From Aristolochia californica (taxonomy: Eukaryota; Streptophyta; Magnoliopsida; Piperales; Aristolochiaceae), in assembly GCA_029961685.1 (NCBI GenBank), contig JARWKL010000001.1, positions 26,114,295-26,178,294 on the forward strand: 64,000 bases of DNA, given 5' to 3'. A program made the position numbers and the translations under genes. Each line of letters opens with the position of its first letter. The first letter of the stretch is position 1. Shown one piece after another: positions 1 to 10,000 of the stretch. A model generated the notes under the pieces. The model was not told the origin of the DNA. It ran no database searches and saw only the letters and a program-made list of their open reading frames with translations.

Positions 1-231
1 TCTCTTGTCTTGAATCATAAAAGATGGGTTTCATATCTGAGTGCTTAAACAGTCCTTTAACTTGTTGGTTGCATCTATAATTGAAAAAAGGAAAATCCTT
101 TTCAATCCTAACGTTAAAGGAGAAGTATAAGATAGTTCTTTTCACAAAAAACGTGATAAGAAACCCTCAAACAGTGCTGAATTCATATTCAACTCACCGA
201 GTTACTAGATCCATGGCTAGGGACCGTAACA
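1..231 (+). repeat. 5' LTR, 3' end only
   Basis: This stretch aligns with 2362-2593 of the 3' LTR, with about 12 differences by hand count (near 5%) including one A insertion or deletion. It ends in TAACA, immediately before the primer-binding site. The rest of this LTR, about 710 bp going by the 3' copy, lies to the left of the window. Confidence 0.92.
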
Positions 232-234
232 ACT

Positions 235-246
235 TGGTATCAGAGC
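235..246 (+). promoter_or_regulatory. Primer-binding site, initiator-Met tRNA type
   Basis: TGGTATCAGAGC lies three bases after the LTR end. It is complementary to the 3' end of plant initiator methionine tRNA, the usual minus-strand primer of plant LTR retrotransposons. Its position fixes the 5' LTR boundary and the element orientation. Confidence 0.93.
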
Positions 247-347
247 AGGGTAACCCGGCAGAGAGAAGCACCAATGAATACTTTGAATTGCTTGAAAGAA
301 AATTTGATACTGTCCTAGAGAGGTTCTCAAAAATTGATATCGATATG

Positions 348-494
348 GAGACCTTGAAGGGAAGGATGGATAGCATGGAGAATGGTCTAACTACTGGAAA
401 GAAATTTGCTGCATTGGAGGAGAAGTTCGTTCTCAGTTTGGAAACTTTGAAAGGAAGGATGGATAGCATGGAGACTGGTTTGAGCACTGGCAAA
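348..494 (+). repeat. Internal duplication in the gag N-terminal region
   Basis: Two 54-bp units (348-401 and 441-494) encode METLKGRMDSMENGLTTGK-like and LETLKGRMDSMETGLSTGK-like segments, separated by 39 bp coding for FAALEEKFVLS-like residues. The heptad-like spacing of hydrophobic residues suggests a short coiled coil. The two units differ at several bases, so the duplication is not recent. Confidence 0.85.
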
Positions 495-527
495 AACCCA
501 ATTCTTGGAGACCATTAGCAGATCAAA

Positions 528-756
528 GGGGGAGATGAGTTTACTAGACACACGAGTCTCTCGGGTCAGCAAGGACCTTTCATTCTGGGGGGACACCTCA
601 ACTAGGGGGGAGGCACTGTACCTCTCATTCCAGATCAGAGAGGAGGGGACCATTCGTATAACAGAGGGGGAGATGAATTTCTGAGGCGCACGAGTTTCTC
701 GGGACAGCAAGGACCCCTCATTCCAGGGGGCACTTCTACCAGGGGGGAGGCACTAT
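528..756 (+). repeat. Second duplication in gag, Gly/Gln-rich linker
   Basis: Two related units (about 528-617 and 665-756) each read GGDEF..R.TS.SGQQGP.I.GG followed by T.GEA- or GGGT-like residues. The first unit ends in an in-frame TAG. Purine runs such as AGGGGGGAGG repeat within both. This looks like a low-complexity linker enlarged by tandem duplication between the N-terminal region and the capsid core. Confidence 0.75.
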
Positions 757-1396
757 TCTGAGGTATACTAAAATGGAATTCCCTACTTATAATGGGTCAG
801 AAGACCCTTTTATATGGTTGTATCAATGCAAAAAAAATTTTAGCCATCAGTGAGTCCCAACCTATGACCGAGTCAACATAGCTATTTTCCACTTACTAGG
901 GGAAGCACAACTTTGGTACCGGCTAGTTGAGGTTGATAGCGAGGTGGTAGATTGGGATGAATTTAAGCGACTGTGCTCTCTCCGTTTTGGTCCTCCGGCT
1001 TATAGTAACCCTTTGGGAGATTTGGTTTTATTACGCCAAACTGGGGCCGTGGAGCAATATCAAAAATTGTTCTAGGAAAAATTAGCTTGAGCCAGCAGTA
1101 TGGTACAAGTGGATCAACAAGTTGCGTTGTTTACAGCAGAACTGACTGAGGCGTTAAAGCTTGAGGTGGAGCTCTATGCACCTGTTGACTTATCCAGCAC
1201 TATGAATATAGCTCGTACTTTAGAATTCCGACAGCAGGCACAGCATAGACGACCTCCATGGTTAGGGGAGCACATTCCTCCGAGAAACAACCTAGGTATT
1301 ACTTTGACTGGGGATCCGAGATCTAGTCATCCTACACCTCCTTAAACAAAAAAATTGACAAGTGCTGGGATGGTGGAACGGCGGGCTAAGAATCTG

Positions 1397-1438
1397 TGTT
1401 ACAACTGTGATGAACCATATCGGGTTGGGCATCAATGC
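1397..1438 (+). other. Gag zinc knuckle
   Basis: The translated motif is CYNCDEPYRVGHQC (Cys-X2-Cys, then a Gly-His-X-Cys end), followed by basic residues. This is the nucleocapsid RNA-binding knuckle of plant Ty3/gypsy Gag. All Cys and His ligands are present although the surrounding gene is broken. Confidence 0.88.
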
Positions 1439-1557
1439 AAAAGATTGTTATTGACTGATAAGGTTGAAAAAGAGGATATCGAGGTGATGGAGGGTATGAT
1501 TGAGAAAGAACCACCAGACATCTCCCTGCATGCCATTACTGGGCAGCAATCGGCCAC

Positions 1558-1737
1558 AACTACGTAGAATGGGAGCGGCTTGACAACTTCCACCAGGTCT
1601 ACCCAGCTTCCGAGATTGAGGTCAAGCTCGATCTCCAAGGAGGGAGGGGCAGATGTTATGGAATCAATAACACTGAGTCATCTATTTTACTTTTATTATT
1701 TATGTTGCTTTTAATTTCAAATTTTATTGATTTGTAA
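1558..1737 (+). pseudogene. pol: Remnant of the pol C-terminus joined to gag by deletion
   Basis: In a frame different from gag, the bases from about 1558 read NYVEWERLDNFHQVYPASEI, then EVKLDLQGGRGRC, and stay open into the 3' LTR until a TAA at 1735-1737. Plant Ty3 polyproteins typically end in a similar way: a W-E dipeptide, then a hydrophobic-..-YP segment, then a charged L.DK-like stretch and a Gly-rich end on the polypurine tract. I infer that this is the last 30-40 codons of pol, after integrase and any chromodomain. The junction with gag lies at about 1548-1564. The assignment rests on position and a short motif only. Confidence 0.6.
1637..1653 (+). promoter_or_regulatory. Polypurine tract
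   Basis: A 17-base run, purine except for one C, ends exactly at the TG that opens the 3' LTR. It is the expected plus-strand primer for reverse transcription and supports the LTR start at 1654. Confidence 0.88.
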
Positions 1738-2593
1738 TAAGGCTTAAAGGTAGGGGTAGAATTGGGTTTTAATAACCCTAACCTATGTTGATGTTAATTA
1801 CTCTATTTAAGGGGTAAGGAAGGAGAAATAAAGCAAGTTCGGAATTAGCATAAACTAGGGTAATTTAGGTTCTTTCTAGGCTCCCTATTCTAGGGTTCTT
1901 GGCTTGAACTCTCTTGGGGATTTTCTGCATCCATTGGGGAGTCTTTGAGGAGATCTTGGAAGGAAAAGGAAGAGGAATTACCTTTCTCTTCTGAGCTGCA
2001 AGAGAAGATCATCTCTTTCACGAAAATTCCAGAAAAGGAGAGATCTTGACGTGAGTCTACCCAGGAAGGAGGAGGAGTTATTGTTGCTGGTTGGGTGTTG
2101 ACATCCAGAGGTATGTTCTAATCTTATTCCAAGCATTGAGATTAGATATATGTTATCTTTTACGTAAGGAACCAGTGCTGCATGAAATTGGAAACCCTAC
2201 CTTAACGTGAGCCATAAGAAAGGGGATTCCACATTGGGGCCTCAAGGAGCTTCGTTGACTAGCTGGGTTCATTCATAATTAAGAAAAGGAAACTTCTTTT
2301 CAAGGGGAATGAATTCAGTAAAGGGAAAGGGGTTGCCTTGAGTCATTACAGCAAGTAAAACCCCCTTGTCTTGAATCATAAAAGAGGTGTTTCATATCTG
2401 AGTGCTTAAACAGTCCTTTAACTTGCTGGTTGCATCTATAATTGAAAAAAGGAAAATCCTTTTCAATCCTAACGTGAAAGGAGAAGTATAAGAGAGTTCT
2501 TTTCACAAAAAAACGTGATAAGAAACCCTTAAACAGTGCTGGATTCATATTCAACTCACCGAGTTACTAGATCCAAGGCTACGGACCGTAACA
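1654..2593 (+). repeat. 3' LTR, complete, 940 bp
   Basis: It starts with TGTTA directly after the polypurine tract and ends with TAACA at 2593, a perfect 5-bp terminal inverted repeat with the usual TG...CA ends. Its last 232 bp match the 5' LTR portion at 1-231. Satellite sequence begins at 2594. The ATG seen at 213 in the 5' LTR is AAG here. Confidence 0.92.
1802..1832 (+). promoter_or_regulatory. Candidate LTR promoter (TATA-like) and AATAAA motif
   Basis: TCTATTTAAGG (about 1802-1812) is a TATA-like sequence about 150 bp into the LTR, and AATAAA follows at about 1827-1832. This would fit a U3/R start, but both motifs are short and expected by chance in AT-rich DNA. Confidence 0.3.
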
Positions 2594-5500
2594 AAAATCC
2601 CCCGCCTCTCCCTTTTCTCGACAATTGCCAAACCTGATATATACAAACTAGAAAGTACTTATAATCCCTAAAAATTACAGACACTCTTTGGAATTATCTC
2701 TCTCTATATTTGTGCATTGTGTATTTCCATTTTAGATGTACTCTTTTTTCTAAAATGAAAACTTTGAGTTTTCGCTCTCCCTTCAACCCATAAACCAAAA
2801 AGGCAAATAGATCACAACCAAAAAAAAATTTTAGGGTTTATGTATGGAAAAAATTTTAAACAATAAAAAATTTTAGTAAGGAAAATTTATTCACATACCA
2901 CAAATGAAGACAAAAGTTTTGTTGTCCAAGTTTGGGAAATTCCACTAGTTAACCCCCAACAGCTTATAATTTTATAAGAAAGAGATTTCTTCCACACATT
3001 CTTTAAAAACGAATATGCATGTTTGAAACATGTTAAACATGCAAACACCTATGGATCCAAACCTTTTAAAGAGAATAACAAACGCTCATTAAATTCTCAA
3101 GTGAACGTGGGGTGGGATATTTACCCGAGTCAAACAAGCCATTATTTTGCCCATTTACAAAAAGCTTACCTGACGATCATAAATGATTGTAAAGTGATTT
3201 ATCATGTGTAACGGGCTATATTACCCTAAGAAATGGCTTATGGATTGGGAGTCAACACTCAGTTAAAAATCCCCTGCCTCCCCCTTTTCCAGACGATTGC
3301 AAAACCTGATATATAAAAACTAAAAAGAGCTTACAATGCTTAAAAATTATGGACACTCTTTGGAATTATCTGTCTTACATTTGTGCATTGTGCATTTCCA
3401 TTTTAGATGTACTCTTTTTTCTTAAATCAAAACTTTGAGTTTTCGCTCTCCCTTCATCCCATAAACCAAAAACGCAAATAGATCACAACAAAATGAAAAT
3501 TTTTGAGTTTATGTATGGTAAAATTTTAAAACAATAACAAATGTAAGTACAGAAAATTTTTTAACACACAACAAATGAACACAAAAGTTTTGTTGTCCAA
3601 GTTTGGGAAATTCCACAAGTTGTTAACCCTAACATCTTCAAATTTTATAAGAAAGAGATTTCTTCCACACATGCTTTAAAAATGGATATGCATGCCTAAA
3701 ACTTGTTAAAGATGCAAATCACCTATGGATCCAAAAATTTTAAAGAGAATATAAAATGCTCATTAAATTCTCAGGTGAACGTGCGGAGGGATAAGTCAGA
3801 CCAGCCAATAATTTTCCCATATACAAAAAGCTGACCTAACAATCATAGATGATTGTAAAGTGATTTATCATGCGTAACGGGCTATATTACCCTAAGAAAT
3901 GACATATGGATTGGGAGTCAACACTCAGTTTAAAATCCCCTATCTCCCCCTTTTCCCGACGATTGCGAAACCTGATATATAAAAACTAAAAAGAGCTAAC
4001 AATCCCAAAAAATTATAGAAACTCTTTGCAATTATCTCTTTCTACATTTGTGCATTGTGCATTTCCATTTTAGATGTAAAATTTTTTCTTAAATCAAAAC
4101 TTTTAGTTTTCGCTCTCCCTTACTCCCGTAAACAAAAAACACAAATAGATCACAAAAAAATGAAAATTTTAGAGTTGATGAATGTAAAAAATTTAAAACA
4201 ATAACAAATGTAAGTAAAGAAAATTTTTCACACACCACAAATGAACACAAAAGTTTTGTTGTCCAAGTTTGGGAAATTCCACTAGTTCAACCCTAACAGC
4301 TTTGAATTTTATAAGAAACAGATTTCATCCACACATGCTTTAAAAATGGATATGCATGCTTGAAACATGTTAAAGATGCAAATCACCTATGAATCCAAAC
4401 CTTTTAAAGAAAATAACAAACACTAATTAAATTCTCAAGTGAACGTGTGGTGGGATATTTACCTGAGTCAAACAGGCCATTAATTTGCCCATTTACAAAA
4501 AGCTGACCTAACGATCATAGATGATTTTAAAGTGATTTATCATGCATAACGGGTTATATTACCCTAAGAAATGACTTATGGATTGGGAGTCAAGACTCAG
4601 TTAAAAATCCCTGCCTCCCCCTTTTTCCCGATGATTGCAAAACCTGATATATTTAAACTAAGAAGAGCTTACAATCCCTAAAAATTACTGAAACTCTTTG
4701 GAATTATCTCGCTCTACATTTGTGCACTGTGCATTTTCATTTTAGATGTACACTTTTTTCATAAATCAAAACTTTGAGTTTTCGCTCTCCCTTCATCCCG
4801 TAAACCAAAAAGGCAAATAGATCACTACAAAATGAAAATTTTAGAGTTCATGTACAGAAAAAAATTTAAAACAATAATAAATGTAAGTAATGAAAATTTA
4901 TTCACACACCACAAATGAACACAAAAGTTTTTTTGTCCAAGTTTGGGAAATTCCACTACTTCAACCCCAACAGCTTAGAATTTTAAAAGAAAGAGATTTC
5001 CTCCACACATGCTTAAAAAATGGATTTGCTTGTTTTAAACATGTTAAAGATGCAAATCACCTATGGATCCAAAGCTTTTGAAGAGAATAACAAACGCTCA
5101 TTAAATTCTGAAGTGAACGTGCGGTGGGATATTTACCCGAGTCAAACAAGCCATTATTTTGCCCATCTACAAAAAGCTGACCCAACGATCATGGATGATT
5201 GTAAAGTGATTTATCATGCGTAACGGGCTATATTACCCTAAGAAATGACTTATGGATTGGGAGTCAAGACTCAGTTAAAAATCCATGCCTCCCCCTTTTT
5301 CCCAACGATTGCAAAACCTGACATTTAAAAACTAAGAATAGCTTACAATCCCTAAAAATTACAGAAACTCTTTGGAGTTATCTCACTCTACATTTGTGCA
5401 TTGTGCATTTCCATTCTACATGTATTCTTTTTTCTTAAAACAAAAATTTGAGTTTTCGCTCTCTCTTCATCCCGTAAACCAAAAAGGCAAATAGATCACA

Positions 5501-7028
5501 ACAAAATGAAAATTTTGGAGTTCAAGTACGGAAAAAATTTAAAACAATAACAAATATAAGTAAAGAAAATTTATTCACATACCACAAATGAACACAAAAG
5601 TTTTGTTGTCCAAGTTTGGGAAATTCCAATAGTTCAACCCCAACAGCTTGGAGTTTTATAGGAAAGAGATTTCCTCCACACATGCTTTAAAAATGGATAT
5701 GCATGTTTTAAACATGGTAAAAATGCAAATCAGTTAAAAATCCCCCGCCTCCCCGTTTTCCCGACAATTGCAAAACCGGATATATAAAAACTAAAAAGAG
5801 CTTACAATCCCTAAAAGCTATGGACACTCTTTGGAATTATCTCTCTCTATATTTGTGCATTGTGCATATCCATTTTAGATGTACTCGTTTTTCTTAAATC
5901 AAAAGTTTGAGTTTTCGCTCTCCCTTCATCCCGTAAACCAAAAAGGCAAACAGATCACAACCAAATGAAAATTTTAGAGTTTACGTATGGACAAAATTTA
6001 AAACAATAACAAATGTTAGTAAAGAAAATTTATTCACACACCTCAAATGAAGACAAAAGTTTTGTTTTCCAAGTTTGGAAAATTCCAGTACTTCAACCCT
6101 AACAGCTTGGAATTTTATAAGAAAGTGATTTCATCCACAGATGCTTTAAAATTTGATATGCATGCTTGAAACATGTTAAAGATGCAAATCAGCTATGGAT
6201 CCAAACCTTTTAAAGAGAATGAAAAATGCTCATTAAATTCTCAAGTGAACGTGCGGTGGAATATTTACCTCAATCAAACTAGCCATTATTTTGGCCTTTT
6301 CCAAAAAGCTGACGTAACGATCATAGATGATTGTAAAGTGATTTATCATGCGTAACGGGCTACATTAACCTAAGAAATGACTTATGGATTGGGAGTCAGC
6401 ACTTTGTTAAAAATCCCCCGCTTCCCCCTTTTCCCGACGATTGCAAAACCTGATATATAAATTTTAAAACAGCTTACAATCCCTAAAAACTACAGACTCT
6501 CTTTGGAATTATCTCTCTCTATATTTGTGCATTGTGCATTTCCATTTTAGATGTACTCTTTTTTCTTAAATCAAAAATTTGAGTTTTCGCTCTCCCTTCA
6601 TCCCGTAAACCAAAAAGGCAACTAGATCACAACCAAATGAAAATTTTAGAGTTTATGGATGAAAAAAAATTTAAACAGTAACAAATTTTAGTAAAGAAAA
6701 TTTATTCGCACACCACAAATGAAGATAAAAGTTTTGTTGTCCAAGTTTTGGAAATTCCACTAGTTAACCCCCAATAGCTTGGAATTTTATAAGAAAGAGA
6801 TTTCTTCCACACATGCTTTAGAAATGAATATGCATGCTTGAAACATGTTAAAGATGCAAATCACCTATGTATCCAAACCTTTTAAAGAGAATAACAAACA
6901 ATCATTAAATTCTCAAGTGAACATGCGGTGGGATATTTACTCGAGTCAAAAAAGCCATTATTTTGCCCATTTACAAAAAGCTTACCTGACGATCATAGAT
7001 GATTGTAAAGTGATTTATCATGCATAAC
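2594..7028 (+). repeat. Satellite section 1, including the monomer split by the retroelement
   Basis: Monomer starts are 2594 (partial, begins about 53 bp into the unit), 3213, 3879, 4551, 5225, about 5731 (truncated start) and 6357. The partial monomer has the variant CTAGTTAACCCCCAACAGC. The copies at 3213 and 3879 match those at 8373 and 9048 in subtype. The copies at 4551 and 5225 share CAAGACTCAG near the start. The 5225 monomer lacks its last quarter because of a deletion at 5731. Confidence 0.9.
5725..5736 (+). other. Junction of an approximately 212-bp deletion within the array
   Basis: The sequence passes from GCAAATCA, which normally precedes CCTATGGATCC, straight to GTTAAAAATCCCCC, which belongs to the next monomer. 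The reading-frame quarter, BamHI site and register motif are missing, leaving two monomers 1132 bp long in total. Confidence 0.88.
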
Positions 7029-10000
7029 GGGCTACATTACCCTAGGAAATGATTTATGGATTGGGAGTCTATACTCTGTTAAAAATCCCCTGCCTCCCCC
7101 TTTTCCCAACGACTGCAAAACCTAATAAATCAAAACTAAAAAGTGCACACAATCCCTAAACATTATAGTCACTCTTTGGAATTATCTCTCTCTACATTTT
7201 TCCATTGTACATTTCCATTTTAGAAATACTCTTTTTTCTTAAAACAAAACTTTGAATTTTTGCTCTCCCTTCATCCCGTAAACCAAAAAGGCAAATAGAT
7301 CACTACAAAATGAAAATTTTAGAGTTTATGTATCGAAAAAATTTAAACAATAACAAATGTAAGTAAAGAAAATTTCTTCACACAACACAAATGAACACAA
7401 AATTTTTGTTTTCCAAGTTATGGAAATTCCACTAGTTCAATCCTAACAGCATGGAATTTTATAAGAAAGAGATTTCTTCCACGCTTGCTTTAAAAATGAA
7501 TCTGAAAGCTTGAAAAATGTTAAAGGTGCAAATCAACTACGGATCCAAACCTTTTAAAGAGAATAACAAACACTCATTAAATTCTCAAGTGAACGTGCGG
7601 TGGGATATTTACCCGAGTCAAACATGCCATTATTTTGCCCATTTACAATAAGTTGACCTAACGTTCATAGATGATTGTAAAGTGATTTATCATGTGTAAC
7701 GGGCTATATTACCCTATGAAATTAATTGAGGATTGGGAGTCAAGACTCAGTTAAAAATCCCCCGCCACCCCCTTTTCTCGACGATTGCAAAACCTGATAT
7801 ATAAAAACTAGAAAGTGCTTAAAATCCCTAAAAATTACAGACATTCTTTGGAATTATCTCTCTCTACATTTGTGCATTGTGTATTTCCATTTTAGGTCTA
7901 CTCTTTTTCCTAAAATCAAAACTTTGAGTTTTCGCTCTCCCTTCATCCCATAAACCAAAAAGGCAAATAGATCACAACCAAATGAAAATTTTTGAGTTTG
8001 TGTACGGAAAAAATTTAAAACAATAACAAATGTTAGTAAAGAAAATTTATTCACACACCACAAATGAAGACAAAATTTTCTTGTCCAAGTTTGGAAAATT
8101 CCACTAGTTAACCCCCAACAGCTTGGAATTTTATAAGAAGAAGATTTCTTCCACGCATGCTTTAAAAAAGAATATGCATGCTTCAAACATGTTAAAGATG
8201 CAAATCACCTATGGATCCAAACTTTTTAAAGAGAATAACAAATGCTCATTAAATTCCCAAGGGAACGTGCGGTGGGATATTTAGCCGAGTCAAACAAGCC
8301 ATTATTTTGCCCATTTACAAAAAGCTAACCTGACGATCATAGATGATTGTTAAGTGATTTATCATGCATAACGGGCTATATTACCCTAAGAAATGACTTA
8401 TGGATTGGGAGTCAACACTCAGTTAAAAATCCCCAGCCTCTCCCTTTTTTCGATGATTGCAAAACATGATTTATACAAACTAAAAAGAGCTTACAATGCT
8501 TAAAAATTACAGACACTCTTTGGAATTATCTCTCTCTACATTTGTGCATTGTGCATTTCCATTTTAGATGTACCCTTTTTTCTTAAATCAAAACTTTGAG
8601 TTTTCGCTCTCCCTTCATCCCGTAAACCAAAAAGGCAAATAGATCACAAAAAAATGAAAATTTTAGAGTTTATGTATGGAAAATTTTTAAAACAATAACG
8701 AATGTAAGTAAAGAAAATTTATTCACACACCACAAATGAACACAAAAGTTTTGTTGTCCAAGTTTGGGAAAATCCACTAGTTGTTAACCCTAACGGCTTG
8801 GAATTTTATAAGAAAGAGATTTCTTCCACACATGCTTTAAAAACGAATATGCATGCTTGAAACATGTTAGAGATGCAAATCACCTATAGATCCAAAACTT
8901 TTGAAGAGAATAACAAACGCTCATTAAACTCTCAGATGAACGTATAGTGGGATATTTACTTGAGTCAAACCGGCAACTATTTTTCCCATATACAAAAAGC
9001 TGACCTAACGATCATAGATGATTGTGAAGTGATTTATCATGCGTAACGGGCTATATTATCCTAAGAAATTACATATGGATTGGGAGTCAACACTCAGTTA
9101 AAAATCCCCTGCCTCCCCCTTTCCCCGACGATTGCAAAACCTGATATATAAAAACTAAAAAGAGCTTACAATCCCTAAAAATTATAGACACTCTTTGGAA
9201 TTATCTCTTTCTAAATTTTTGCATTGTGCATTTACATTTTAGATGTACACTTTTTTCTTAAATAATAACTTTTAGTTTTCGCTCTACCTTCATCCCGTAA
9301 ACAAAAAAGGCAAATAGATCACAAAAAAATGAAAATTTTAGAGTTGATGAATGGAAAAAATTTAAAACAATAAAAAATGTTAGTAAAGAATATTTATTCG
9401 CACACCACTAATGAACACAAAAGTTTTGATGTCCAAGTTTAGGAAATTCCACTAGTTCAACCCTAAGAGCTTGGAATTTTATAAGAAAGAGATTTCATCC
9501 ACACCTGCTTAAAAAATGGATATGCATGCTTGAAACATGTTAAAGATGCAAATCACCTATGAATCCAAACCTTTTAAAGAGAATAACAAACGCTCATTAA
9601 ATTCTCAAGTGAACGTGTTGTGGGATATTTACCTGAGTCAAACAAGCCATTATTTTGCCAATTTACAAAAAGCTGACCTAACGATCATAGATGATTGTAA
9701 AGTGATTCATCATGTGTAACGGGCTATATTACCCTAAGAAATGACTTATGGATTGGGAGGCAACACTCAGTTAAAAATCCCCCGCCTCCCCGTTTTCCCG
9801 ACAATTGCAAAACCTGATATATAAAAAGTAAAAAGAGCATACAATCCTTCAAAACTACAGACACTCTTTGGAATTATCTCTCTCTACATTTGTACATTGT
9901 GAATTTCCATTTAAGATGTACTCTATTTTCTTAAATCAAAACTTTTAGTTTTCGTTCTCCCTTCATCCCGTAAACCAAAAAGGCAAACAGATCTTAACCA

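Larger units (their letters stand above)
213..1567 (+). pseudogene. gag: gag remnant of Ty3/gypsy element (frameshifted, several stops)
   Basis: Gag forms the virus-like particle and binds element RNA. The N-terminal part runs in one frame from an ATG at 213, inside the LTR (context ccATGGct), to a TAG at 516-518. The same frame continues as a Gly-rich linker (528-756) with further stops. The capsid core begins near 773 in another frame, so a frameshift lies near 760-770. The core reads EFPTYNGSEDPF, then HLLGEAQLWYRL, then RFGPPAYSNPLGDL and LRQTGAVEQYQKLF, a pattern typical of the plant Retrotrans_gag domain. Stops fall at 851, 1073, 1088 and 1343. The same frame resumes to a zinc knuckle (1397-1438) and the sequence PPDISLHAITG, which in relatives leads into protease. 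It ends at a TAG (1565-1567) on the deletion junction. No intact protein is possible. Confidence 0.85.
1..2593 (+). mobile_element. Defective Ty3/gypsy LTR retrotransposon, pol-deleted, inserted in satellite DNA
   Basis: The order is 5' LTR end (1-231), tRNA-iMet primer-binding site (235-246), decayed gag (213-1567), a pol C-terminal remnant (about 1558-1737), polypurine tract (1637-1653) and complete 3' LTR (1654-2593). The internal region is only 1422 bp, against several kb in complete relatives. No protease, reverse transcriptase, RNase H or integrase sequence is present. Both replication signals and the TG...CA LTR ends remain, so this is an internal-deletion derivative that could have moved only with enzymes from another element. 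The gag core and knuckle resemble plant chromovirus-like Ty3 elements, but without pol the clade cannot be fixed. The 5' LTR is cut by the window edge. The right flank (from 2594) is satellite sequence beginning inside a monomer. Confidence 0.9.

Noticed and set aside
81..212. Extension of the gag frame upstream of 213 into the LTR
   Set aside because: It needs a non-ATG start, lies within the LTR and has no Gag-like sequence.
1654..2593. Solo LTR
   Set aside because: The polypurine tract, gag and a matching 5' LTR portion lie immediately upstream, so it is the 3' LTR of a longer element.
3225..3235. Interstitial telomere repeats (CCCTAA and CCCTAAA motifs occur up to three times per monomer)
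   Set aside because: They are single motifs at separate sites and never in tandem, so they are expected in AT-rich repeat DNA.
6173..6355. The repeated 60-residue frames as a tandem family of real small genes
   Set aside because: They lie at one fixed place in a satellite unit, most copies are broken, no domain or conserved codon bias is visible, and the intact fraction is about what chance predicts.
7854..8186. Minus-strand frames with FCLHLWCVNKFSLLTF-like sequence, recurring in many monomers
   Set aside because: They are the reverse complement of the CACACACCACAAATGAACAC zone, are open in scattered copies only and show no shared start or recognisable domain.
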